64,000 bases of DNA from Candidatus Melainabacteria bacterium (GTDB lineage: Bacteria; Cyanobacteriota; Vampirovibrionia; Obscuribacterales; Obscuribacteraceae), in contig JACRFZ010000087.1 in the NCBI GenBank assembly GCA_016212515.1, positions 186,001-250,000 on the forward strand, read 5' to 3'. Each line of letters begins with the position of its first letter. Positions within the stretch are counted from its first letter, which is position 1. The notes beneath the pieces were generated by a model. The model worked only from the letters and a program-made list of their open reading frames with translations. It was not told the origin of the DNA and ran no database searches. The position numbers were made by a program, and so were the translations under genes. Shown piece by piece: positions 52,344 to 60,372 of the stretch.

Positions 52344-53924
52344 GTGAGTCACGAACCACAACACCTTTTGACAGTGCTGTTTCTAGTTCCACTGATCGGT
52401 ACTTTAGCCATCGCCTGCTTACCGGAAACGGCAGCCAGAAAGTTGGCTATCGCTTTTTCCAGTGTCATGTGCGGACTCTCGGTCTGGCTCCTCAGTCAAT
52501 TCAATTTAGAAACTGCGGCCGAATTTCAATTTGTCGAGAAAATGCCCTGGTTCACGCAGCCTTTCCCGGTGCAGTACTTCGTGGGTGTAGACGGCATGTC
52601 GCTCTCACTGGTGGTCTTGACTGCCTTCATTACTCTCATGTCCACTCTCGCTTCAACCTCGATCGGGGACAATCGTCCGCGCCTTTACTACAGCATGCTC
52701 ATGCTCCTTATATTCTCGGTGCAGGGCGTGTTCTTATCTCTCGACTTGCTGCAGTTCTTCGTGCTCTACGAAATGGAACTGGTGCCGATGTACTTCTTGA
52801 TTGCCATCTGGGGAGGTCCTAGACGTTCCCGTGCCGCTCTCAAGTTCTTGATTTATACCTTCTTCGGCGGCATCCTCATGCTGGCCGGTCTGGTCTATAT
52901 GTACACCCAGATGGGCGTCGGCGCAGGCGGCATGGGCACCTTCGACATGACCGAACTGGCCCGTCTGCCGCAACTCCTGCCTAAAGATGTGCAGATTATT
53001 GCTTGCCTGGGTTTCTTCCTGGCTTTCATCATCAAACTGCCCTCCTTCCCCGTGCACACCTGGTTGCCGGATGCCCACGTGGAAGCGCCCACCCCTATCT
53101 CCATGCTCCTGGCCGGTTTGCTCTTGAAAATGGGCTCTTACGGACTTGTCAGGATATGCCTGGGCTTCTTCCCGTACTTCTTTATAGATTACGGACCGAT
53201 AGTAATGGCCCTGGGTGCTTTCAATATCGTCTGGGCCGCTATGGCTTGTCTTGTACAGCAAGACATGAAGCGCATCATCGCCCTTTCATCCGTCAGCCAC
53301 ATGGGCTTTGTTCTCCTCGGTGTTGCTTCCCTTTCTTCCGCGGCTTTGAACGGCGCCATCTTCCAGATGATTTCCCACGGCGTCATATCAGCCCTGCTCT
53401 TCTTCCTGGTCGGTACCGTGTATGAGCGTACCCATACCCGTCAATTGGGCGAGATAGGCGGCGGTCTGGCCAAACAGATGCCTACCCTTTTCTACTTCTG
53501 GATGCTCGGAACCATGGCCAACCTCGGTCTGCCCGGACTTTCAGGTTTCGTAGCGGAAGCAGCCGTCTTCTATGGTTCCTTCACTTCTCCCATGGCTCAG
53601 TCCGCCACCGCCGGCAGTTTCGTGCAGGGCTGGATAATTGTGGCCGGTCTGGGTGTAATTCTCACAGCCGGTTACATGCTGTGGCTTCTCAAGCGTCTCT
53701 TCTACGGAGAAGAGCTGGCTAAATGGAAAGGTCACCTGTCCGACGCCACCATGACCGAGAAAGTAGTCGCTTACAGTCTCTGCACTTCCATTCTAGCCCT
53801 GGGTATCTATCCCCTCATGCTGAGCAAATATTCCGCTCCCCTGGCCGACAAGATGGCCAAGGAAGCAAAGGGACATATGACTATCGGCGCCGTACCGGCC
53901 GCAAACAAGATAGCCAGACAGTAA
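52344..53924 (+). CDS. nuoM: NADH-quinone oxidoreductase subunit M
   Basis: A 526-residue antiporter-like complex I subunit with about 14 helices. Landmarks: VQYFVGVDGMSLSLVVLTAF, FFVLYEMELVPMYFLIAIWG with the conserved Glu, IIKLPSFPVHTWLPDAHVEA with the pumping Lys, and MKRIIALSSVSHMGFVLLG. The PMYFLI and HVEAPT(P) forms fit NuoM/NdhD. The start is the GTG at 52344, because GGAG lies 6 bases before it; a TTG 9 codons earlier is open. It diverges from nuoL over 315 bases and converges on a VWA gene. Cyanobacterial ndhF/ndhD pairs are also found away from the main cluster. Confidence 0.95.
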   Translation: MSHEPQHLLTVLFLVPLIGTLAIACLPETAARKLAIAFSSVMCGLSVWLLSQFNLETAAEFQFVEKMPWFTQPFPVQYFVGVDGMSLSLVVLTAFITLMSTLASTSIGDNRPRLYYSMLMLLIFSVQGVFLSLDLLQFFVLYEMELVPMYFLIAIWGGPRRSRAALKFLIYTFFGGILMLAGLVYMYTQMGVGAGGMGTFDMTELARLPQLLPKDVQIIACLGFFLAFIIKLPSFPVHTWLPDAHVEAPTPISMLLAGLLLKMGSYGLVRICLGFFPYFFIDYGPIVMALGAFNIVWAAMACLVQQDMKRIIALSSVSHMGFVLLGVASLSSAALNGAIFQMISHGVISALLFFLVGTVYERTHTRQLGEIGGGLAKQMPTLFYFWMLGTMANLGLPGLSGFVAEAAVFYGSFTSPMAQSATAGSFVQGWIIVAGLGVILTAGYMLWLLKRLFYGEELAKWKGHLSDATMTEKVVAYSLCTSILALGIYPLMLSKYSAPLADKMAKEAKGHMTIGAVPAANKIARQ

Positions 53925-53943
53925 ACAGTCGCCCAAACAACGG

Positions 53944-55023
53944 TTAGTTGCCGCTGCTCTTAGGAGTCGGCTCGTCTATTGACTTCATGGGCTCAATCGG
54001 CACAAGCTCGGGCGGTGTCATGATATTGACCGGATTGGCGCCACTACCGCCGGTACCGGTTGAAGGGCGAACGATCACTCGCCCTTCGATTGCTTTAGAA
54101 ACCGACTGAGAAACACTGTCGATTAGATCGGCTGCGGTGTTGGCGTCATAATACTTTCCGCCCGATTCCTGGGCAATACAATTGAGTTGATGCCTGGCCA
54201 GGGGTTCACGCCTGAGGTCTAAGCCCACCACGTCAACCTTTAATTTAATGCCGTAAAGAGGCAACTGCTTGATCACTTCACAGGGGTTGCCGTTGCAAGT
54301 ATCGGCACCATCGGTAATCAAGATAATAGTTTTGGTACCGTTCAAGCCTCGGAAATCGTTAATGGCAGCCTGTTCAATGGAATAGGCCAGGGGCGTCATG
54401 CCGTAAGGTCTTATTTGCCTGGTCTTCTCGATGATGGTACGGCGATTGCCGCGCCCCACGGGCACGAGCAAGGCCGAATTGCGACATTCGTTGTCCAGAT
54501 TGAGACTGCCGAAACCACCCCCGAACATACTGGTGTTGGCACCCTGATATCCATGACCGAAAACCCTCAGACCCAGATTCACATCGGCCGGAATACGGGA
54601 AATGGCATTTTGCAACACCTGCTTGGCGGCATCCATTTTTTGAGTATCGCCGCCCAGCTTCTCGAGCATGCTGCGCGAACCGTCCACTATGAAGAGCACG
54701 TTCACCGGACCGGCCTGACGCTCCACACCGGTGCGCAAAAGGGAAGAATCGGTGCCGCTTTGCAGCAAGGTGTTCTGGGTGCCCACACTTAGCGTGGTTG
54801 ACTGCGTGCCGGTTTGCAGGGTGGTACTATCAGTGGAGGCACTGTAAGGAGCGCCGGAGCGCCCGGCCGGCACAGGCATGGCCATGGGCACGGGGACGAT
54901 GACGGGAGCTTTATCGGGTGGGGGCGACGGCTTAAGCCCTTGAGCCAGACAGCAGTTGGAAGCAGCCAGCAGGAAGGCCATTGAGAAAAAGAGAGGGCGA
55001 CTTGGCTCAATCATCCTTTTCAT
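53944..55023 (-). CDS. Secreted von Willebrand factor A domain protein
   Basis: A 359-residue exported protein. The signal peptide (LFFSMAFLLAASNCCLA) is followed by a Pro-rich stretch and then a run of Ser/Thr/Gln/Leu repeats (TTLQTGTQSTTLSVGTQNTL). The VWA domain begins at about residue 100: VNVLFIVDGSRSMLEKLGG is the MIDAS DxSxS motif, with the later Thr in MTPLAYSIEQAA and the late Asp in LITDGADTCNGNPCE, so metal-dependent ligand binding is plausible. The C-terminus is disordered. Several starts are possible (55044, 55023, 55014); 55023 gives the best signal peptide. It overlaps the end of the CAP gene, to which it is probably coupled. Confidence 0.82.
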   Translation of the reverse strand: MKRMIEPSRPLFFSMAFLLAASNCCLAQGLKPSPPPDKAPVIVPVPMAMPVPAGRSGAPYSASTDSTTLQTGTQSTTLSVGTQNTLLQSGTDSSLLRTGVERQAGPVNVLFIVDGSRSMLEKLGGDTQKMDAAKQVLQNAISRIPADVNLGLRVFGHGYQGANTSMFGGGFGSLNLDNECRNSALLVPVGRGNRRTIIEKTRQIRPYGMTPLAYSIEQAAINDFRGLNGTKTIILITDGADTCNGNPCEVIKQLPLYGIKLKVDVVGLDLRREPLARHQLNCIAQESGGKYYDANTAADLIDSVSQSVSKAIEGRVIVRPSTGTGGSGANPVNIMTPPELVPIEPMKSIDEPTPKSSGN

Positions 55024-56962
55024 TGTCTTTTTTCTTGTCTTCATCTTCTTTTCCAGCTTTCTCCCGGGCTTTGCGGGCAGCTTTTTCCTGCTTCTCTTTC
55101 AGTTCTCTCTCTTGCTTCTCTTTCTCTTTCAGTGCCTTCTCCTGGTCATGTTTGAGCTTACGCTCTTCCTTCGATAACTTAGCCCCTTCAGGAGCCCCCT
55201 CTTTTGTTTCATTTTCGCCGGCCTTCACCGCCTCAACTTCCTTCTCAACGGCCTTCACTTCAATGACGCGGCGACTGACAGGAATAGACTTCTGCCCCTT
55301 CCCAAGTGTTCCCCAGACCGTAATGTAATAGAGTCCTTCCTTATTTTCATTGTTCAGCGGCACCTTCACGGAGAAAGCGGCCCCGTCTATTTTGACTCCC
55401 CCTTTGACAGGAATGTCCGAAACCGGTCTCGGCTCACCAGGGGAGCCGGCCACCGCTATCAAAGGCGCCGCCAGGGCAATGGGAGGGAAGAACATGCCGC
55501 CGGCCACCGCTGCCACCATACCGCCTATCTTGATAGCGGTCACCGCTTTACTGTAGTCACGCTCGGAACGATTGGAATAGGCTACATAATCGAGAGGTGG
55601 AAAGTATGGCAGGGCCTCTTCTCCTTCATCGGCAGCACCATAAGAGCTGTTGGGAGCGGCCAGGGCTTCATAGGCCAGGGTCACCCGGTCAAAAACATAG
55701 GGACTGTGAAAGACCCCCTTCACCTCTACCTTTTCACCAAGGGCCGCCTGACTGGGCAGAGGACCCATGAGCGAATGTCGATTTAAAATTTCACAGGTGC
55801 CGATAAAGCGGTCTCCGCCGGCATTTTCACAGATGGCAAAGCCTATATGGGTGGCATCCGGTGAAAGGATGGCATCACGATCATCCTGCCTGGAGAGGAG
55901 CAACTTGAGGAGTTTGACGGCACCGGCTTTACAAACCTTGCTCGCACCGACCTCGGCGGTCTTGACGGAGGCGATGCATTCGGTGAGGGCATCGGAGCCT
56001 TCCTCGATGGTATAGCGCCGATCAGGACCCAAGCCGGCTTCGTTGAAATGCGAAACGAGCGAGCGCCGCCCCTGGTAGGCAGCTTGCTCCCGTGCCAGCT
56101 TCTCGGCCAGCGTGTCGGGTGAAAGAGCACCCAAGCCATAGTTGCGCCGTTCTGTATTGATTATCTCCACGGCAAACTGACCCACTTGCTCAGGAGTGGA
56201 AGGCTGCAAGTTCTCCGGTCTGAGGGCCAGCTCGTCCAGGTAATTTACTTCCCTGACGGTTTCCAGGGTGGGCAAATTTTCCAGATCATTATTGTTGTAT
56301 ACAGGCGGCGCACTGTTGCCGTTCAAATCGGCCCGCTCCGCCTCCATGCCGCCAAGGATGGTTTTCTTTAGGCGTTCGGTGCGATCGAAGAGAGAATCGT
56401 CGTTGAAATTACGCTTGAAGACCACTGTTTCCAGGGTAGAAAGCCTCTCTCCGATGGGAGCGCCGGGTTGACTGCGGCCCAGGGTCACTTCTTCCAGGCG
56501 GCCGATTGTCGGATACTGCTCAACGGCATTGCCTGCCTGGGGCGTTTGATAGGCAGGAGGCGCCACCGGGGCAGGGGCAGGAGCGGGAGCCTGACCAGTG
56601 GATGGCACCGTATTCGGTATTACATCCACCGAAGGCACCTGGGGCTTGAGCGGCGAATCCGGCTTGGTATCAGCTGCATGGGCCCGGCGGGGGATGCGCG
56701 TCGGTAAGGTGCCGGCGGCAGGTTGGCTCTGAGCAGGGCGCGTGATGCGGCGAGGAGACTCAGGAATCTTGGGAAGAGCGGGTGGTAAGGGCGGTGCCAC
56801 CGGCTTACCAGCCGGCAGCGGGCTGGGGGGCGGTGCCTGGGCCCTGAGTGGAGAAAAGCCGGAGGCCGTGAAAGCCAATTGCAAACTGAGGGAAAGAGGC
56901 AAGACTCTTCCCAAATTCGTCAAAACGGCTCTCTTTCCTGCCACTGCCCACCCCGAGTGCAT
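55007..56962 (-). CDS. Secreted CAP-domain protein with LExxxFG modules and a Lys/Glu-rich tail
   Basis: A 651-residue exported protein. A signal peptide (LGRVLPLSLSLQLAFTASGF) opens it, then about 100 residues of Pro-rich linker. Residues about 150-210 hold three helical modules (RLEEVTLG, RLSTLETVVF, RLKKTILGG) of the type also found in the protein at 14028-15668. Residues about 265-420 form a CAP/SCP-PR1-like domain (IINTERRNYGLGALSPDTLA, SLVSHFNEAGLG), although the canonical His/Glu set is not all evident. A Gly/Ala hydrophobic stretch follows (MVAAVAGGMFFPPIALAAPL), then a beta domain and a 90-residue Lys/Glu tail. The frame is open to 57139; the ATG at 56962 is chosen because it gives a signal peptide and avoids overlap with pgeF. 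Confidence 0.78.
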   Translation of the reverse strand: MHSGWAVAGKRAVLTNLGRVLPLSLSLQLAFTASGFSPLRAQAPPPSPLPAGKPVAPPLPPALPKIPESPRRITRPAQSQPAAGTLPTRIPRRAHAADTKPDSPLKPQVPSVDVIPNTVPSTGQAPAPAPAPVAPPAYQTPQAGNAVEQYPTIGRLEEVTLGRSQPGAPIGERLSTLETVVFKRNFNDDSLFDRTERLKKTILGGMEAERADLNGNSAPPVYNNNDLENLPTLETVREVNYLDELALRPENLQPSTPEQVGQFAVEIINTERRNYGLGALSPDTLAEKLAREQAAYQGRRSLVSHFNEAGLGPDRRYTIEEGSDALTECIASVKTAEVGASKVCKAGAVKLLKLLLSRQDDRDAILSPDATHIGFAICENAGGDRFIGTCEILNRHSLMGPLPSQAALGEKVEVKGVFHSPYVFDRVTLAYEALAAPNSSYGAADEGEEALPYFPPLDYVAYSNRSERDYSKAVTAIKIGGMVAAVAGGMFFPPIALAAPLIAVAGSPGEPRPVSDIPVKGGVKIDGAAFSVKVPLNNENKEGLYYITVWGTLGKGQKSIPVSRRVIEVKAVEKEVEAVKAGENETKEGAPEGAKLSKEERKLKHDQEKALKEKEKQERELKEKQEKAARKAREKAGKEDEDKKKDNEKDD

Positions 56963-57048
56963 TAGATATATTTTGCACAATCCCGGCAATATTACAAATG
57001 GTCCCCAGAAATTAGAAGAGATCAATTTTAAAAGCTCTCGCTGCCACC

Positions 57049-57930
57049 CTAGACCAGGCAACCAACGGCACCCTGCCGGCCGGTGATGCCCCCGGATTGC
57101 CGATGTGAATAGAAAAGCTCCGGACGGCAACTTGTGCAAAATTCCGAGACATCCACCTGGGCCAGGCCCTGATTAAGCAACTGCAGGGCATTGATGGCCT
57201 TCAGGTTGGGCCTTGGTTGCCCCTGCCTTTCTTCCACAAGACCCTTTCTGGCCAACTTATCAACGGCCGGCGAACCGCTCGGATTTACGGTAGCCATGAG
57301 CTTTTCCACTACGTCTAAACCGGTCGGATAACAACAAGTACCGATGGCCGGACCGACTGCCGCCAGCATGCGGCGGGGATCGCCGCCCAGCTCCTTCAGT
57401 CTCTCCACGCCCATCACGGCAATAGACTGGGCCGTGCCCCGCCAACCGGCGTGCACGATGGAAAGCAGCTTTAATTCCGGCTCGTAAATCATCACCGGTA
57501 CGCAGTCAGCAAAATGCAAGAGAACCGGCAAATTCTTGCTGGCAGTGGCCAGTCCATCCACACCGGCCAGGTCATGGCTACCGCCGTCCACTTTCACCAC
57601 ATGACCCGAATGGACCTGTCCCGGCACATGCAGGCGGTCATGGTCGATCTTGAGGGCCCGGCACAACCTCTGCCTGTTCTTGAGGGCGCTCTCCTTCACC
57701 TTATCATCACCCACAGACCGCCCCAGATTGAAATTATCAAAAGGGCTGGGGCAGCTACCGCCGTGCCGGGTAGTGAAAGCATGCACCAGTCCTTCCTGCC
57801 GAGACAGCAAGGGCGATGTGGTGAGCTTCAAGCCATCCAGCTCCTTTACCGGCCATTCACTGAAGGAAAGTGACTGATTCAACCGCTCCCGGAAGGATTG
57901 ATTCTTGTCGTTGTCTCCGCCTGCTTCCAT
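57049..57930 (-). CDS. pgeF: Peptidoglycan editing factor / multicopper-oxidase-like (DUF152, laccase domain)
   Basis: A 293-residue cytoplasmic protein of the YfiH/DUF152 family. FTTRHGGSCPSPFDNFNLG, VPGQVHSGHVV (His), LLHFADCVPVMIYEP (Cys with Asp), SIVHAGWRGTAQ (His) and AVGPAIGTCCYPTGLDV give the zinc site and the conserved core; FYSHRQSGGITGRQGAVG is near the end. Family members have been reported to correct mis-loaded muropeptides (PgeF) or to act on purine nucleosides and phenols, so the exact role here is open. GGAAGGCGGAA lies before the ATG. It sits between an SDR gene and the CAP gene, all on the minus strand. Confidence 0.92.
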   Translation of the reverse strand: MEAGGDNDKNQSFRERLNQSLSFSEWPVKELDGLKLTTSPLLSRQEGLVHAFTTRHGGSCPSPFDNFNLGRSVGDDKVKESALKNRQRLCRALKIDHDRLHVPGQVHSGHVVKVDGGSHDLAGVDGLATASKNLPVLLHFADCVPVMIYEPELKLLSIVHAGWRGTAQSIAVMGVERLKELGGDPRRMLAAVGPAIGTCCYPTGLDVVEKLMATVNPSGSPAVDKLARKGLVEERQGQPRPNLKAINALQLLNQGLAQVDVSEFCTSCRPELFYSHRQSGGITGRQGAVGCLV

Positions 57931-57975
57931 TTCCGCCTTCCATATATTGGATATACACTTTCTCGAACGAGAGGA

Positions 57976-58809
57976 CTAATGCAAGGAAAGTCCCCCACAT
58001 ATATTTATAGCCTGTCCGGTGATTCCGCGCGCCATCGGCGAAGCAAGATAGAGCACCAGGGAAGCCACTTCCTCAGGCTCGAGGAAGCGCTCCTGGGGCA
58101 CGGAAAGCCTGGTCAGTTCCATACCGGCATCAGCCGGCAAGCCGCTGAGAGCCTGCCAGTGCGGATCTTCTATCTGGGAACGGGCAAGATCCGTAAGCAC
58201 CCAACCAGGACAGACGGCGTTAACGGTGACGCCGCTTGCGGCGGCTTCCAGGGCTGCGGCCTGGGTGAGACCAAGGAGCGCGAACTTGGAGGCCGAATAA
58301 GCGGCACCGTAGGCTTCAGCCACACGGCCGGAGATGGAAGAGACATTGATAATGCGCCCGCTGCCCCGCTTCAACATGGCAGGCAGAAAGCTCGACATGA
58401 CAAGCATGGCGGCGTTCAAATTGATATCCAGCAATTGCCGCCAGGAGGACAGTTCATGCCCGGCCACGCTCTCGGTGCGATAAATACCGGCATTATTGAC
58501 GACGATATCGAATTGCCGCTCCCCTGCTAGCCCAGCAAGCTCAGACTGCAGTTTCTCCAGAGAAGCAAAGTCTATACTTTTGTATTGCGCGGCACGTCCG
58601 TAGGCAGTGAAAAGCTCATCGGCAAACAGACGCAGGCGCTCTTCGTCTTTGCCGACCAGGTATAGTTCGGCTCCGCAAGCAGCAAAGCCCCGGGCTACAG
58701 CCTGACCGATACCGCGGCTTGCACCGGTAAGAAAGACCTGCCGCCCCTCAAAAAGATCAGGAGCAAAGCCATAAGAGGATGGAAGCGAAGTTTTGTTATC
58801 AAGAGACAC
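57976..58809 (-). CDS. Short-chain dehydrogenase/reductase
   Basis: A 277-residue classical SDR. VFLTGASRGIGQAVARGFA is the cofactor motif TGxxxGxG. NNAGIY follows, with IINVSSISGRVAEAYGAAYS containing the catalytic Ser and Tyr and SKFALLG with Lys. VNAVCPGWVLTDL and the C-terminal GITGQAINICGG complete the fold. The residue after the second beta strand (LVGKDEERL) suggests an NADP-linked enzyme. The substrate is unknown; 3-oxoacyl-ACP reductase (FabG) is one possibility but it is not in a fatty-acid operon. AAGGAG lies 9 bases before the GTG at 58809, so I prefer it to the TTG three codons earlier. Confidence 0.9.
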   Translation of the reverse strand: MSLDNKTSLPSSYGFAPDLFEGRQVFLTGASRGIGQAVARGFAACGAELYLVGKDEERLRLFADELFTAYGRAAQYKSIDFASLEKLQSELAGLAGERQFDIVVNNAGIYRTESVAGHELSSWRQLLDINLNAAMLVMSSFLPAMLKRGSGRIINVSSISGRVAEAYGAAYSASKFALLGLTQAAALEAAASGVTVNAVCPGWVLTDLARSQIEDPHWQALSGLPADAGMELTRLSVPQERFLEPEEVASLVLYLASPMARGITGQAINICGGLSLH

Positions 58810-59031
58810 GAAAAGCAACTCCTTATACCAGGCTCATTTTAGCCCCAATTGCCACCTTTACCGGCAAGTTTTGTCAGCAAGACAGAAAAGCGGGAACCTT
58901 GATAAACTTTCCAAGTCTTTAGTTTCTGTGAAGCGCAAACTGCCTGTGAGCGCCAAACGCAAAAATGACAAATGACTTAAGTCCCGGTCAAGCTAAATAC
59001 TTATCTCCTATCAAATAGTCGGTACAAAAAA

Positions 59032-60282
59032 ATGAAACCCAAAGCCTACAACGCAAAGATTTCCCCGGTCAAAAGATCAATTTTAGTCGGCGCGCTGGCT
59101 CTGAGCCAAACTGTCGTCAGCACCTCTTTTGCACTACCTGCCATGGCTCTAGACAATGAAATCAAAATTGCCGGACAGGGACTGTTCACCGTATCTGGTG
59201 CTGGTGGCATGACCGCCGACAAACGGGCCGAAGCCATCCAACAAAACTTAGATAATGCGCTGGTGGCAGCTAAAGACAGAACCCCAGCCTCTGTAAAAAT
59301 CACCTATGTCAAAGGTACACCGGTCGTCACACTGGGCGGCTATCAGGTAGTCACCGTAGATAGTGCCTCCGCCAAGGCTGCCGGCACCACACCTACTTTG
59401 CTGGCCACCAGATGGGCTGACACCATCCGCGGCGCCCTGCGCGATCAAAGCAGTGTGCAAGCCTATGTCTCGCAACTCTCCGGCGAATACGACAGCAGCG
59501 CACCGGCTGCCTACAATACACCGGCGGCACAGCCGAACCCTTCCTTCAATACCCAGCCCTACGGTCAGCCTAATCAGCAACAGGCCTACGGCCAACAGCC
59601 TTACGGACAACAGCCCTACGGTCAGCAGCCTTACGGACAACAGCCCTACGGTTCGTCCATGGTCAGACAGGGACGCGTAACCTATGCTCCCGCCGGTCTG
59701 GTCCTACCCATATCGCTGTCCTCCGGTATCTCCACGCAAGTAGCTAAGGCCGGTGATGTGGTGCAAGCCACCATCAGCCAGACTGTCATGCTTGGTGATT
59801 CCATGATACCGGCAGGCTCGGTGGTGCTGGGCACGGTTACCGATGCCAGCGCCGGAAAAATGCTGGGTCGTTCCGCCAGCCTGGGCATCAAGTTTAATCG
59901 CCTGCGCACTCCCGATGGCACCGAAACACCTATTTCCGCTCACCTGGTCGGCGGCATCGGCAAGTACGCCGGCGGCGCCCAGGAAGACACCGTCAAAGGT
60001 GAAACCTGGAAAGGCAAAGTTGTACAGGCCGGTGTTAGAGGCGCAATCGGTGCCGGTACCGGTGCAGCCCTCGGCACAGCCGTCGGTGCTATCGCCGGTG
60101 GTGGCAGAGGCGTGGGCAAGGGTGCCTGGTCCGGTACGGCAATTGGTGCCGGCGTCGGCGTAGCCCAGAGCCTTATCTTGCGCAAAGGCAGCGACGTCAA
60201 CGTGCAAGCCGGAACTGCCATGCAGATTCAGCTCGATGCACCGGTAAGCATTGCCGGCGCAGCCAGTGCCAATCCCTATTAG
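59032..60282 (+). CDS. Secreted protein with a cyanobacterial MscS-periplasmic-like domain, GQQPY repeats and a glycine-zipper tail
   Basis: A 416-residue exported protein. A signal peptide (residues 1-38, ending PAMA-like) leads into residues 40-140, whose pattern (GQGLFTVSGAG, DKRAEAIQQNLDNAL, VVTVDSASAKAAGTTPTLLA, RWADTIRGALRDQ) recalls the extracytoplasmic domain of cyanobacterial MscS-type channels. A QQPYG repeat follows (residues about 183-207). Residues 220-320 hold a beta domain (ISTQVAKAGDVVQATISQTV, MIPAGSVVLGTVTDASAG) shared with the convergent neighbour. The C-terminus has a Gly/Ala zipper (GAIGAGTGAALGTAVGAIAG). Perhaps an envelope or pore protein. A weak ribosome-binding site precedes the ATG. 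Confidence 0.72.
   Translation: MKPKAYNAKISPVKRSILVGALALSQTVVSTSFALPAMALDNEIKIAGQGLFTVSGAGGMTADKRAEAIQQNLDNALVAAKDRTPASVKITYVKGTPVVTLGGYQVVTVDSASAKAAGTTPTLLATRWADTIRGALRDQSSVQAYVSQLSGEYDSSAPAAYNTPAAQPNPSFNTQPYGQPNQQQAYGQQPYGQQPYGQQPYGQQPYGSSMVRQGRVTYAPAGLVLPISLSSGISTQVAKAGDVVQATISQTVMLGDSMIPAGSVVLGTVTDASAGKMLGRSASLGIKFNRLRTPDGTETPISAHLVGGIGKYAGGAQEDTVKGETWKGKVVQAGVRGAIGAGTGAALGTAVGAIAGGGRGVGKGAWSGTAIGAGVGVAQSLILRKGSDVNVQAGTAMQIQLDAPVSIAGAASANPY
59576..59650 (+). repeat. 15-base tandem repeat encoding QQPYG
   Basis: Four full and one partial copies of a 15-base unit coding Gln-Gln-Pro-Tyr-Gly, differing only at synonymous positions (TTACGG versus CCTACGG alternate). It is in frame within the secreted-protein gene. 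Confidence 0.8.
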
Positions 60283-60319
60283 AAAGACTGCTTCCTCGAC
60301 CTGAAATCAAATTGAAGAG

Positions 60320-60350
60320 AGAAGGGAGGTCCAATGGACCTCCCTTCTTT
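60320..60350. terminator. Bidirectional rho-independent terminator between convergent genes
   Basis: A perfect 13-bp stem (AGAAGGGAGGTCC with GGACCTCCCTTCT) with a 3-base loop and T-runs on the plus-strand side (TTTT) and A-rich bases on the other, so it could stop transcripts from both sides. Confidence 0.85.
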
Positions 60351-60372
60351 TAGCTCAACTGACTTTTCAGGC

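Noticed and set aside
58793-58975. A 60-codon plus-strand frame between the SDR and secreted-protein genes
   Set aside because: It starts at a TTG inside the SDR start region, has no ribosome-binding site, and is compositionally odd.
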